The notes under the pieces: generated by a model | Told to the model about the DNA's origin: nothing | Database searches by the model: none | Seen by the model: the letters and a program-made list of their open reading frames with translations, nothing else | Origin: Clostridiales bacterium | GTDB taxonomy: Bacteria > Bacillota > Clostridia > Oscillospirales > CAG-272 | Direction of reading: 5' to 3' | Assembly (NCBI GenBank): GCA_004554105.1 | Contig: SFNW01000027.1 | Span: 1 to 18,633, forward strand | DNA: 18,633 nucleotides | In this document: positions 1 to 7,742 of the stretch, piece after piece | Layout: every line of letters begins with the position of its first letter | Position numbering within the stretch: the stretch's first letter is position 1 | Translations under genes and position numbers: made by a program

Positions 1-30
1 TTCATGTCCGTTCTCTGCCCTTATCCGACA

Positions 31-2082
31 TTATCTGCCGCCCGCGCGACCGTCGCTCATACCGCCCATACCGCCCATCACGAACATATTGTTCATAGAG
101 CCGGCAAGCATACTGTTTTCCGACAGCGTCAGCCGTCTGCCGACCAGCAGCCGATAACTGTCGGCATTGTCGACGATCTCGTCGCCCTCGGCAATGCCGT
201 CGACGGCGGTATTCACGCCGTCGCTGACGCCGACGGTCACGGGGACGCGCTCCAGCATAAAGCTGCCGTCCTCCGCTTTGTCGGTCACGCGGAGAACAAA
301 GGACTCGCGCCCTTCGTAAAGAATCGCGCTCTCGGGCAGGGTCAGCGTCTGCTTTGCTTCTTCCACAACGTAAGCAATCCGTGCGCTGACGCCGATTTTC
401 AAGCCGGTATTTGTATCGGTGACGCGGACGACCGTCTCAAACTCGGCATCGTTGGTCGAAATGACAGAGCCGGTCGCGTCCTTTGCCGCGGTCGGCGCAA
501 TCGACTCGATGACGCCTGCGTAAACCCTGTCGCCGGTCACGTCGCTCTCGATCGTGACGCGCATTCCCTCTTTGACGCGGTCAAGGTCGTATGCCTTGAC
601 CGTCGAGGTGACGACAAGGCTGTCGGTGTCCTCGATGACAAAGAGCACGCCGCTCGCGCTTTCGCCCTCGGCGGCGTAGACCGCCGTCACCGTGCCCGCA
701 ATCGGCGCAGTAACCGTCGCCTTGCCGAGGTCGGTATACAGGTTGGCAAGTTGATAGTCGGAAAGTTGGGTGTTCGCCGAATTCTGCGCATTCTGGTAGG
801 AAATGCGGTAGTTTTCAAGCTGATTGTTGACCGAAATCTTGGTATTTTCGAGGTTGATTTCGGCGTCGCGGAAACTGCGCTCGGCACCTGTCAGCGCGGT
901 CGCGTAGTTTTCGAGCGTGTCGTCGGTGCCCTCGAGTGCATTCTGATAGCTGTCCTTCGCGTTGGCAAGCGCGGTAGCATAGGAATCCAGCGTCTTTTCC
1001 AGCGATTCGATCACGTCGTCGTAGGCGTCAACCGCGTTGTCGTACTGCTCCTTATAGGTGTCGAGGACACGGTTTGCCTCGTCAACCGCCAAATCGTATG
1101 TATCGAGCGCCGCAGTATAGTTTTCGCGGAGCATCTTGACGTTGGCTTCCTGAACGGCGACCTGCTCCTCAAGCCGCGCGATTTCGGCAGGGTCTTCGCC
1201 CGACGCGCCGAGCAGAGCGGTCTGCAATTCGTCGAGACGTTCGCGCGCGTCCTCCAAAGCACTGAGGTAGGAGTCGCAGGCGGCGTCCGCCGAATGCAGC
1301 GACGAGAGTCTGCCGTTTTCAAGGTCGGCTTTGTAGTCCTCGTAATTCTCTTTTGCGCTGTCGACCGTTTTCTGTGCGTTGCGAATCTGCGAATGCGTCT
1401 TGTTGTCGATGTCGTCCTTCAAGTCATCGTAGTTTTTCTGCGCGTCGTCGAGATTGCGCTTCGCCTGATTCAGGGTAAGCACCGCCGAATCCGCAAGTTT
1501 TGCGGCATAGTCGTCGTAATCCTTTTGCGCGCGCTCGAGATTGTCGGACGCAGTCGCGTAACTGCTCTCGGCATTGACGAGCGAAGCGTTCGTCCCCGCC
1601 TCGACGCCCGCAAGGAAGGTCTCGTAGGTCAGCTTGGCGTTGGCAAGATTCAGCGCCGCGCTGCGCTCCGAAGAGGACATGGCGTATTCCTTCTCCTTGA
1701 TTTGGCGTTCAAGCGTTTCGGTGTCGTAGACGCAGAGTACGTCGCCTTCCGCTACGGTGTCGCCGAGCGAGACGTTGACCGTGTCGATTTTATAACTGAG
1801 CGTGGAATAGACCTTTGCGGTGGTGTCCTCGCTGCTCTCGACAAGCCCCGTCGCGCTGATCGTATCACTGACGTCGGCGCGCGCCGCGGTATAGATGTCG
1901 TTCTTATAGACCGACAGCCCCTCTTTCGCACTGCGCTTCGGCGAGCAGGCGTAGACCGCCGCGCCGACGAGCAGAATGAGGACCAAAACAAGAATCACCT
2001 TTCGCAGGATTTTCTTTTTCTTTCTCCTCTTTTTCGGCTTTTGCTTCTCTTCCGCTGCGGTATTCTTTGCTTCGGTATCCAA
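31..2082 (-). CDS. HlyD/MacA-type membrane fusion (efflux adaptor) protein with a very long coiled coil
   Basis: 683 residues. A lysine/arginine-rich cytoplasmic start (about 14-28) precedes one membrane segment (about 29-46). The first half of a barrel-sandwich (lipoyl-like) domain follows (about 75-120). A very long Ala/Tyr/Asp/Asn-rich heptad-like helical region spans about 122-450. The second lipoyl half starts at TAPIAGTV (about 458-465), followed by beta-barrel and membrane-proximal domains (about 485-655) and a Met/Gly-rich tail (about 660-683). MacA-type adaptors are usually near 370-420 residues, so the helical hairpin is greatly expanded. The start is TTG at 2082-2080, chosen because GGAGGG lies 8 bases upstream and no in-frame ATG fits. 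By family it links an ABC exporter (MacB-like ATPase/permease) to substrate outside the membrane; the substrate cannot be told. A possible next gene starts at an ATG at base 5 (minus), just at the window edge, and could be that ABC partner. Confidence 0.87.
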   Translation of the reverse strand: MDTEAKNTAAEEKQKPKKRRKKKKILRKVILVLVLILLVGAAVYACSPKRSAKEGLSVYKNDIYTAARADVSDTISATGLVESSEDTTAKVYSTLSYKIDTVNVSLGDTVAEGDVLCVYDTETLERQIKEKEYAMSSSERSAALNLANAKLTYETFLAGVEAGTNASLVNAESSYATASDNLERAQKDYDDYAAKLADSAVLTLNQAKRNLDDAQKNYDDLKDDIDNKTHSQIRNAQKTVDSAKENYEDYKADLENGRLSSLHSADAACDSYLSALEDARERLDELQTALLGASGEDPAEIARLEEQVAVQEANVKMLRENYTAALDTYDLAVDEANRVLDTYKEQYDNAVDAYDDVIESLEKTLDSYATALANAKDSYQNALEGTDDTLENYATALTGAERSFRDAEINLENTKISVNNQLENYRISYQNAQNSANTQLSDYQLANLYTDLGKATVTAPIAGTVTAVYAAEGESASGVLFVIEDTDSLVVTSTVKAYDLDRVKEGMRVTIESDVTGDRVYAGVIESIAPTAAKDATGSVISTNDAEFETVVRVTDTNTGLKIGVSARIAYVVEEAKQTLTLPESAILYEGRESFVLRVTDKAEDGSFMLERVPVTVGVSDGVNTAVDGIAEGDEIVDNADSYRLLVGRRLTLSENSMLAGSMNNMFVMGGMGGMSDGRAGGR

Positions 2083-2175
2083 CTTTGTTGCCCTCCGATA
2101 TGAATTTCGATTTTATTTTAACCCGCGATTGTGACCGCCTTGTGACGCGCACGAAAAAACTGTAAAAATTTCTAA

Positions 2176-2859
2176 TTATTCTTCCGCGCGGTCGGAAAGC
2201 CCCGCCGCGGCGATGCAGTCCGCAAACAGGCTGTCCTGCGGCAGTGCGGAAAACGACAGCGCTTCCCCGCTTTCGGGGTGCAAAAACGCAAGTCGGTGCG
2301 AAAACAGACCGAGCGACTTTTCGTTGTCCGCCGCGCCGTATTTGCCGTCGCCGACGAGCGGCGTCTTGCGGTGCGCAAACTGCACGCGGATTTGGTGCGA
2401 GCGTCCGGTGTGCAGCGTGACGCGCACGAGCGAGCGGTCACCGAGCGTTGTGAGCGTCTCATAGTCGAGCACCGCCTCACGCACGCCCTTTCTCTGCCTT
2501 GAAACGACGTAGGACTTGTTTTTTCGCGTGTCCTTAAACAAAAAATCGCGGTATGTCCCGCACATTTCGCTCGGCACGCCGTGTACGAGCGCAAGATAGG
2601 TCTTGGAAAGTCTCCCCTGCCGCACGTCCTCGGACAGTTTTGCCGCTGCGCGGGGCGTGCGTGCATAGACCATAACGCCGCCGACATTGCGGTCGAGCCT
2701 GTGAATCGGGAAAAGCGCGGTATTTTGCTCCCCACGCGCCGTCAGTGCCTCGGCGGCAGCGGGAAAGACGCTCTCGCCCGTATCGCCGTCCTCGCTAATG
2801 AGTCCGACCGGCTTGACAAGCACGACGATTTCGGAATCACAATATAAAATTTCGAGCAT
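2176..2859 (-). CDS. RluA-family RNA pseudouridine synthase
   Basis: 227 residues, about the length of a minimal RluA enzyme, with no N-terminal S4 domain. It isomerises uridine to pseudouridine in rRNA or tRNA. The catalytic motif HRLDR is at 53-57, making Asp56 the predicted nucleophile. The later conserved motifs TGRSHQIRVQFAH (151-163) and GDGKYG (170-175) are present. After HRLDR it reads NVGG rather than the common TSG, a variant I believe occurs in some Clostridial members. The ATG has CGGAGG 7-8 bases upstream, and a near-perfect sigma-A promoter lies at 2892-2920. It is followed after 93 bases by the membrane fusion gene on the same strand, with no clear terminator between, so readthrough is possible. 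The exact RNA target cannot be assigned. Confidence 0.93.
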   Translation of the reverse strand: MLEILYCDSEIVVLVKPVGLISEDGDTGESVFPAAAEALTARGEQNTALFPIHRLDRNVGGVMVYARTPRAAAKLSEDVRQGRLSKTYLALVHGVPSEMCGTYRDFLFKDTRKNKSYVVSRQRKGVREAVLDYETLTTLGDRSLVRVTLHTGRSHQIRVQFAHRKTPLVGDGKYGAADNEKSLGLFSHRLAFLHPESGEALSFSALPQDSLFADCIAAAGLSDRAEE

Positions 2860-2891
2860 AACAGCCTCCGATTTGCAAATTACAGGTTTTC

Positions 2892-2920
2892 AGTATACCA
2901 TAAGCGAAATCCACTGTCAA
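2892..2920 (-). promoter_or_regulatory. Sigma-A promoter for the pseudouridine synthase gene
   Basis: Read on the minus strand: TTGACA (2920-2915), a 17-base spacer, then TATACT (2897-2892). The start codon of the RluA-family gene is about 30 bases beyond the -10 box. This is a near-consensus housekeeping promoter; assignment is by sequence only. Confidence 0.85.
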
Positions 2921-2926
2921 TCAGCC

Positions 2927-2955
2927 TTGACCGCGTTCGTCTTTTGTGCTACAAT
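2927..2955 (+). promoter_or_regulatory. Sigma-A promoter for the small cysteine-rich protein gene
   Basis: TTGACC (2927-2932), a 17-base spacer, then TACAAT (2950-2955). The predicted leader before the ATG at 2987 is only about 25 bases. Its -35 box lies 6 bases from the -35 box of the divergent pseudouridine synthase promoter. Confidence 0.85.
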
Positions 2956-2986
2956 AGCCGCAGAATAAAGCAAAGAAGGAACGAAT

Positions 2987-3175
2987 ATGGGAAACAAGGT
3001 CGCCGCCGCCTGCGAGGACTGCATCTATTACGATTATGACGAGGAATACGGGGACTATGTCTGCACGCAGTCGCTCGACGAGGACGAGCTTGCCCTGGTC
3101 TGCCGCGACGGCACGAAAAGCTGCCCCTATTTCAAATTCTACGACGAGTATAAGAGCGTACAAAAACAAAACTGA
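2987..3175 (+). CDS. Small cysteine-rich acidic protein, DUF6472-like
   Basis: 62 residues, start ATG with AAGGA 8 bases upstream. It has five cysteines (9, 12, 26, 39, 46), including CEDC near the N-terminus and SCPYF near residue 47, separated by a very acidic, tyrosine-rich stretch (YDYDEEYGDY) and LDEDEL. There is no signal peptide or membrane segment. The layout resembles a small uncharacterised family common in Clostridia that I recall as DUF6472, typically CxxC...YDEEY...LDEDEM...CPYF...DEY; this is from memory, not a search. The cysteines suggest zinc binding or redox activity, but the function is unknown. It is a single-gene unit with its own strong promoter and terminator. Confidence 0.85.
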   Translation: MGNKVAAACEDCIYYDYDEEYGDYVCTQSLDEDELALVCRDGTKSCPYFKFYDEYKSVQKQN

Positions 3176-3207
3176 ACGAAAAAAGAGCCTTACGGCTCTT
3201 TTTTCGT
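3176..3207. terminator. Bidirectional intrinsic terminator between convergent genes
   Basis: A perfect 14-bp inverted repeat (3176-3189 with 3194-3207) around the loop TTAC. The GAGCC/GGCTC core is flanked by A6 and T6, giving a U-tract in both directions. It begins immediately after the stop of the small cysteine-rich gene and is 21 bases from the stop of the convergent lipoprotein gene, so it can serve both. Confidence 0.9.
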
Positions 3208-3228
3208 TTCTGCGTTTCTGTTTCGGTT

Positions 3229-4548
3229 TCAGCCGCCCATGAAGAGCGACAGCAGTTCGGGATTGTTCATCAGCAAATCGCTCAGCACCGCCTGCCACTC
3301 GGTTTCACCGTATGATGCGACCGACTCATATTCCGCAGGCATTTCGGGCATGGTAAACGCGCTCGAAATACACAGCTTGACGCCCGCCGCAGTCAGATCA
3401 ACGGTTTTTGAATCGGCGGTCAGCGAGTTGACCGTGATGTCAAGCGAGGTGTCGTCGAGCAGATAGGTCATGCCGATGCTGAAATTCATGTAGGGCGAGG
3501 TCATGCTGTATGTACCGACGCCGTCGGCAAACTCGATCAGCTGCGAAACGGTCGTGCCGTCTGCGGTCACCTCGGACTGTACACGGTATGCCGTGTCGCT
3601 CAGCGTCGCGCTGCCCGTCATCTTTACCTCCGGCGCGTCGAACGAATAGGACAGCCCGTTTTCAATCGGCGCAAAACCGAATGCTCCCTCTTCGCCGTCC
3701 ACCGTCATTTTGCCGTTCAGCGAAACGAGCACATTGCCCTTCTTGACGATTTCCGCCGTGCATTCGCCGGAGAAGCCCGCGTCGGTCAAGGATTCGAGAA
3801 CATTTGCCTTAACCTCGTCGGCGGGTGCGTCCTCGATTGCATCGACAACTTCATCGGCGCCCAGCGCTTTCAGCAGATTTTTCACAACCGCGTCGCCGAC
3901 AAGCTCGGTATACATCGCCGAAACGATTTCGGCCGTATTCTCGGGCGTGAGCGCAAAGCGAACGGTTACGTTTCCGCCCTTTTCTTCGGTCATAAACTCA
4001 ACATTTCCGCGCACCGCCGTCTCAAACAGCTCGACGTATGCCTCGACGCGCTTTTCAAACTCTGCAAACTGCTTTGTGTCGGTCAGCAGGGAAAGCGAAG
4101 CCCCCGGCATCTGCGTTTGAATCAAATCAAGCAGTTCTTCCGTCGAAATGCCGTAATTCTTGCTGAGCATATCGGTCGACAGAATCGCTTTTTCGTCGTC
4201 CGCCGTCAAGGTCAGCGCATAGGGCTTGCCGTTCATCGTCACACCGAGCTTCGCGGCGGCACCCGTGTCGTTGCCCATCAAAGCCAAACGGAGGTCGGTC
4301 AGCGTCGGCATTTGTACATCTTCGCCGATGATGCTGAAAATCGCTCCGAGATCGGCAACCTCCAGTGCGCATTCGCCGCCCTTTTCAAGGGCATCGGATA
4401 ATTTATCCAGCTTTTTGTTGGAAAGAGACGCAGCAAAGCCGTCAAACGAGTCGAACAGATAGTCCGCTCCCGTTTTCTTTTCGCCGCAGCCAAGCAGCGA
4501 AACGCACAGCAGCAGCGCAAGGGTGAGTGCAAGTAAAACTTTCTTCAT
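3229..4548 (-). CDS. Predicted lipoprotein, function not recognised
   Basis: 439 residues. A signal peptide with lipobox LLGC predicts lipidation at Cys21, so the mature protein should be anchored on the outer face of the membrane. The mature part is acidic and has no further membrane segment. Alternating hydrophobic stretches such as VTVRFALT and TSPYMNFSIGMTYLLDD suggest repeated beta strands, loosely like lipid-binding LppX/LolA-type or bacterial DUF lipoproteins, but I see no diagnostic motif. The ATG at 4548 has AGGAGA 8 bases upstream. Its promoter at 4611-4639 is back-to-back with that of the neighbouring ABC exporter. The divergent arrangement could mean shared regulation with that exporter; this is inference. 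No function is claimed. Confidence 0.85.
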   Translation of the reverse strand: MKKVLLALTLALLLCVSLLGCGEKKTGADYLFDSFDGFAASLSNKKLDKLSDALEKGGECALEVADLGAIFSIIGEDVQMPTLTDLRLALMGNDTGAAAKLGVTMNGKPYALTLTADDEKAILSTDMLSKNYGISTEELLDLIQTQMPGASLSLLTDTKQFAEFEKRVEAYVELFETAVRGNVEFMTEEKGGNVTVRFALTPENTAEIVSAMYTELVGDAVVKNLLKALGADEVVDAIEDAPADEVKANVLESLTDAGFSGECTAEIVKKGNVLVSLNGKMTVDGEEGAFGFAPIENGLSYSFDAPEVKMTGSATLSDTAYRVQSEVTADGTTVSQLIEFADGVGTYSMTSPYMNFSIGMTYLLDDTSLDITVNSLTADSKTVDLTAAGVKLCISSAFTMPEMPAEYESVASYGETEWQAVLSDLLMNNPELLSLFMGG

Positions 4549-4610
4549 ACATTTTCTCCTGTAAGCGCAAGATGCGCCGATTTCGACTGCGGAATTCCGC
4601 GTCGATTACC

Positions 4611-4639
4611 AGTATACAGCATTCTTTTCAAAATTTCAA
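4611..4639 (-). promoter_or_regulatory. Sigma-A promoter for the lipoprotein gene
   Basis: Read on the minus strand: TTGAAA (4639-4634), a 17-base spacer, then TATACT (4616-4611). It is about 62 bases upstream of the lipoprotein ATG, leaving a leader of roughly 55 bases. Confidence 0.8.
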
Positions 4640-4647
4640 CCCCTGCG

Positions 4648-4676
4648 TTGACGAATGCCGCAAACCGTGATAGTAT
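4648..4676 (+). promoter_or_regulatory. Sigma-A promoter for the ABC exporter operon
   Basis: TTGACG (4648-4653), a 17-base spacer, then TAGTAT (4671-4676). TATATT three bases further on is an alternative -10 with a 20-base spacer. The -35 boxes of this and the divergent lipoprotein promoter are 8 bases apart. Confidence 0.75.
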
Positions 4677-4713
4677 ATTATTACTTCGTACCTCACAGTT
4701 AAAGGATATGCGT

Positions 4714-5334
4714 ATGAACACTCGTTTGGAAGTCAAAAATCTCTGCCTTGCCTACGGCAAGCGCGTGATTCTCGAACATATCAACTTTTCGCTCGAAGCG
4801 GGCAAAGCGCTCGCCCTGTGCGGCGAAAACGGCAGCGGCAAGACCACGCTGCTCTCTACTGCGGCAGGCATTCTCGCGCCGCAGAGCGGCAGCGTCGTCA
4901 AAAACGGGAAGCTCGGCTATGTGCCGCAGAGTGCCGCACTGCTCGAAGACCTCACGTTTGCCGACAATCTGCGCTATTTTGCGTCGATTGCGGGCGTGCG
5001 CGTGCCGAAAGCACTGCCGCTCGGCGCGGACGAGCTGCGCCGCGTGCGCGTGCGCAGTATGTCGGGCGGCATGAAGAAGCTGTGCAGCATTGTCTGCACG
5101 CTGATTGCCGCGCCCGACATTCTGCTGATGGACGAGCCCTTTGCCGCGCTCGACGGGGCGCACGCCGCCGCGCTCACCGACCGGCTGAAGGACTTTTTGA
5201 AAAACGGCGGCAGCCTGCTTCTCGCCGCGCACGGCGAGGAAGACTATCTGCCGCTTGCCGAACAGCGGCTCTGCATTCGGGACGGCACCGCCGTGCTTGA
5301 AGCCTGCGGCGCGCCGCAAAAAACGCCGGTATGA
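4714..5334 (+). CDS. ABC transporter ATP-binding protein
   Basis: 206 residues, a compact ABC-2-type exporter ATPase. Walker A is GENGSGKT (37-44), the Q-loop glutamine is at 72 (YVPQ), the signature is SGGM (117-120), Walker B is ILLMDEP (136-142) with catalytic Glu141, the D-loop is ALD (145-147), and the switch His is 173. It therefore looks competent for ATP hydrolysis. The ATG at 4714 is preferred because AAAGGA sits 7 bases upstream. An ATG at 4708 is too close to that site, and a further in-frame ATG at 4648 lies inside the promoter. The stop overlaps the next gene's ATG (ATGA), so the ATPase is translationally coupled to the two permeases. The substrate is unknown. Confidence 0.95.
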   Translation: MNTRLEVKNLCLAYGKRVILEHINFSLEAGKALALCGENGSGKTTLLSTAAGILAPQSGSVVKNGKLGYVPQSAALLEDLTFADNLRYFASIAGVRVPKALPLGADELRRVRVRSMSGGMKKLCSIVCTLIAAPDILLMDEPFAALDGAHAAALTDRLKDFLKNGGSLLLAAHGEEDYLPLAEQRLCIRDGTAVLEACGAPQKTPV

Positions 5335-6551
5335 AGCGTCTGTACGGTTTGCTCGCCTGCGTGCGCGGCGAAGCGCTGCTGTTTTCGCGTCGGCTTGTCC
5401 GCGTGCTTTTGCCGCTGCTTCTGCTCGCGCTCTGCGTGCTGCTTGCACTCGGCACGGTGACGCGCGGCGCCGAAGCAAAGGACGCGCCGCTCCGCCTTGC
5501 CCTTGCGGATAAGGAAAACTCGTTTCTCAGCCGCACCGCCGTCGGCATGATTGCGGCAAATGACGAAATCGCCGCGCTCTTCACGGTCGAAAACTGCGAC
5601 GAAGAGAGCGCACTCGACGGCGTGAAAAGCGGGCGTTATGCCGCGGCAATCCTTTTTGAGGAAGACTTTATTTCCAAAATTATAGCGGGCGACGAGACCG
5701 CCGTCCGCATTCTCCTGTCTGACGCGCTGCGGCAGAGCGGAAGCATCGTGCAAAATGCTGCCGAAACCGGTGAGATTCTGATGAAAACCGCAGAGTATGC
5801 CGTCAACGTCGCGTGGGAACCCCTGCGCGACGCCCTCCCCTATGACGAAGCGGCGCGCGCCATGGCAAAGATGGAGCTTTCCTGCGGGCTCGAATTTCTG
5901 TCGCTGCCGACCGACGCCTTTTCGAGCGAAACGCTGCCCTATTCCGAAAACGGAACGGCGCTCGTCCCGCACTATTTTCTCTGCTTTGCGGTCTTTCTGC
6001 TTTTCCTTGCCGAAACAATCTTCGCAAGCGGCGTGCGACAAAGCTGCAGCTACGCATTTCTCTGCCGTCTGCGCGCTCTCGGCATCGGGGACGGCGGGCT
6101 TCTTCTCGGGAAAAGCGTCTTTCCATTGCTTCTCCGTGCGCTTTTGCTGCTCGGCTTATGCCTTACCGGTCAAAACACGGTCGGCGTGACGGCAAATGCG
6201 GGTGCAGTCGGCTATGCGCTGCTCGCGCTGCTGTTTGTCAGCCTGTTTTCAGCCGCGCTTTCGATTCTGTTTTCGGACTCGCCGCTCGGCGCGGCGATCC
6301 CGGGCGCACTTGCCGCAGTCGGGCTGTTTCTCTGCGGCGGACTGCTGCCGCTGCATCTGCTGCCGCAGAGCGTCGCCCGCCTCGGCGCGCTGACTCCGTT
6401 CGGCGCGGCGGCAGACCTGCTCGCGCCGTTTTTCGGCGGCGTCTGTGCGCCGCGCGCCTATCTGCTCGCCGCGCTCTACGCCGCTCTTGCCGTCTGCCTT
6501 GCCTTAAAGCATCTGCGCAAAATCCGCAGAAACGGAGGGCTGACCGTATGA
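5331..6551 (+). CDS. ABC-2-like transporter permease (first of two)
   Basis: 406 residues. One membrane segment near the N-terminus (about 22-43) is followed by an extracytoplasmic domain of about 165 residues (46-212). Five further membrane segments follow (about 213-232, 259-279, 291-314, 319-341, 376-393). This one-plus-five topology with a large outer loop after the first segment is typical of ABC-2 permeases of the ABC2_membrane_3 type, used to export lipids, peptides or drugs. The start ATG overlaps the ATPase stop by 4 bases, and the end overlaps the second permease by 4 bases. With that partner it likely forms a heterodimeric pore. The export substrate cannot be told from sequence. 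Confidence 0.88.
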   Translation: MKRLYGLLACVRGEALLFSRRLVRVLLPLLLLALCVLLALGTVTRGAEAKDAPLRLALADKENSFLSRTAVGMIAANDEIAALFTVENCDEESALDGVKSGRYAAAILFEEDFISKIIAGDETAVRILLSDALRQSGSIVQNAAETGEILMKTAEYAVNVAWEPLRDALPYDEAARAMAKMELSCGLEFLSLPTDAFSSETLPYSENGTALVPHYFLCFAVFLLFLAETIFASGVRQSCSYAFLCRLRALGIGDGGLLLGKSVFPLLLRALLLLGLCLTGQNTVGVTANAGAVGYALLALLFVSLFSAALSILFSDSPLGAAIPGALAAVGLFLCGGLLPLHLLPQSVARLGALTPFGAAADLLAPFFGGVCAPRAYLLAALYAALAVCLALKHLRKIRRNGGLTV

Positions 6552-7660
6552 GTATGTTGATTGCACTCAAGCGTTTATTGCACCGACCTGCATTTTTCGT
6601 TCTGCTGCTTTTGATGCTGCTCTGCGTCCTGCTCTGCGGCGGACTGAAGGCTGCGGACGGTCTGCCGCGCTGCGGCGTTGCGGGCGGCGGAAACGACGGA
6701 GACGCCGCCGCGTTGCGGGACGCGCTTGTTTCCGACGGCTTTTCGCTCTGCGCCGATGAAGACGATTTGCGCGAAAAGCTCGCGGACGGCTCACTCTCGA
6801 TGGGCGTCGTCCTGCCGGACGACCTTTCCGCACGCCTTGCGGCACGGGACACCGACGGGATTCTCCTTTTTCTCGACACGCCGACCTCGGTCTTACAGCC
6901 GCTCTGCCGCCTGCGCGTGACGGCGCGGCTCTGCGAGGTCTACGCCCCCTACCTGACGCGCGCACTGCTTGCCGACGCAGGCGTCGATGCCTCGGTCGAC
7001 GAGGTGCGCGACGCAGTGACCGCCTACCTTGACAACGACCGACCGTTCAAATTCCGCTTTGAAAGCGTGGACGGCATTCCGCTCGAGGAAGAAAGCCTTG
7101 CCCTGCGCGCCGTCGGCGGCTGTCTCTGCCTGTTTTTGTTCCTGCTGTTCGGCTTCTTCGCCTGCCCGATTCCGCGAGACGAGCTGAATCAAATTTCGGC
7201 GCGTATCGGCGGACGGCGTGCGTTTTCGTCGCTCGCCCTGCCCGGCATTCTGTGCGTCCTGCTGCTCGGCGTCGGCGCGACCGTGCTCGCGCTGTCCCTC
7301 TGCGACGCAGTCTTCGGCATCGGTGCGCTGTCGCTGTTGCCCGCCGCCGTCTCCTACTGCCTCTTTCTGTCGGGCTTCGGCATTCTGCTCTCCGCGCTGC
7401 TCGGGGGCAGTGAACGCGCCGCACTGCCGATGCTCGTCCTCACGCTGCTTTCGGTCGCGTTCTGCCCGATTTTCGCCGACCTGCCTGCACTGCTCGGGCT
7501 TTCGGGCGTGCGCTTTATCCTGCCGACCGCCTTTTTCTATGCCGAAGCGGCGGGAAGTGCGACCGGCTTTGCTGCGGCAACAGCCGTTTTCGCCGCCGCC
7601 TTGCCGGTGCTGTTCACCCGTATGCGGATTTGCTCGAAAAAAACAGGCTCTGCATATTGA
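6548..7660 (+). CDS. ABC-2-like transporter permease (second of two)
   Basis: 370 residues with the same plan as its upstream partner. A first membrane segment (about 14-33) is followed by a roughly 150-residue outer domain containing LSMGVVLPDDL (83-93), like the GRYAAAILFEEDF region of the first permease. Five more membrane segments follow (about 187-206, 228-250, 262-284, 292-313, 338-356). The open frame extends further 5' without a stop, but the true start is the ATG at 6548. GGAGGG lies 8 bases upstream and it forms an ATGA overlap with the preceding stop. The two permeases look like distant paralogues. The gene ends inside the -35 box of the acyl-CoA synthetase promoter, and no terminator was seen there. 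Confidence 0.87.
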   Translation: MSMLIALKRLLHRPAFFVLLLLMLLCVLLCGGLKAADGLPRCGVAGGGNDGDAAALRDALVSDGFSLCADEDDLREKLADGSLSMGVVLPDDLSARLAARDTDGILLFLDTPTSVLQPLCRLRVTARLCEVYAPYLTRALLADAGVDASVDEVRDAVTAYLDNDRPFKFRFESVDGIPLEEESLALRAVGGCLCLFLFLLFGFFACPIPRDELNQISARIGGRRAFSSLALPGILCVLLLGVGATVLALSLCDAVFGIGALSLLPAAVSYCLFLSGFGILLSALLGGSERAALPMLVLTLLSVAFCPIFADLPALLGLSGVRFILPTAFFYAEAAGSATGFAAATAVFAAALPVLFTRMRICSKKTGSAY

Positions 7661-7685
7661 CAGACATTTCAAGGCGTGCTATAAT
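7657..7685 (+). promoter_or_regulatory. Consensus sigma-A promoter for the acyl-CoA synthetase gene
   Basis: TTGACA (7657-7662), a 17-base spacer, then TATAAT (7680-7685): a full match to both consensus boxes. The -35 box overlaps the TGA stop of the second permease. A leader of about 50 bases follows and contains the short palindrome GTTTTGAAAAC (7706-7716). Confidence 0.92.
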
Positions 7686-7742
7686 AGGTAAAAATAGATG
7701 ATGTGGTTTTGAAAACGAGATTACACTTTCGGAGGAAATACC

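Noticed and set aside
4..2103. 699-codon open frame opposite the membrane fusion gene
   Set aside because: It is a shadow produced by the GC-rich codon pattern of the real gene on the other strand. It has low-complexity Arg/Val composition, no domain and no ribosome binding site.
6158..6547. 5' extension of the second permease by 130 codons
   Set aside because: It overlaps the first permease in another frame and is Arg/Ala-rich. The ATG at 6548 has a good ribosome binding site and the ATGA coupling.
7706..7716. GTTTTGAAAAC palindrome in the acyl-CoA synthetase leader as a fatty-acid regulator operator
   Set aside because: It is only 5+5 bases and matches no operator I can name. Chance is the simpler explanation.
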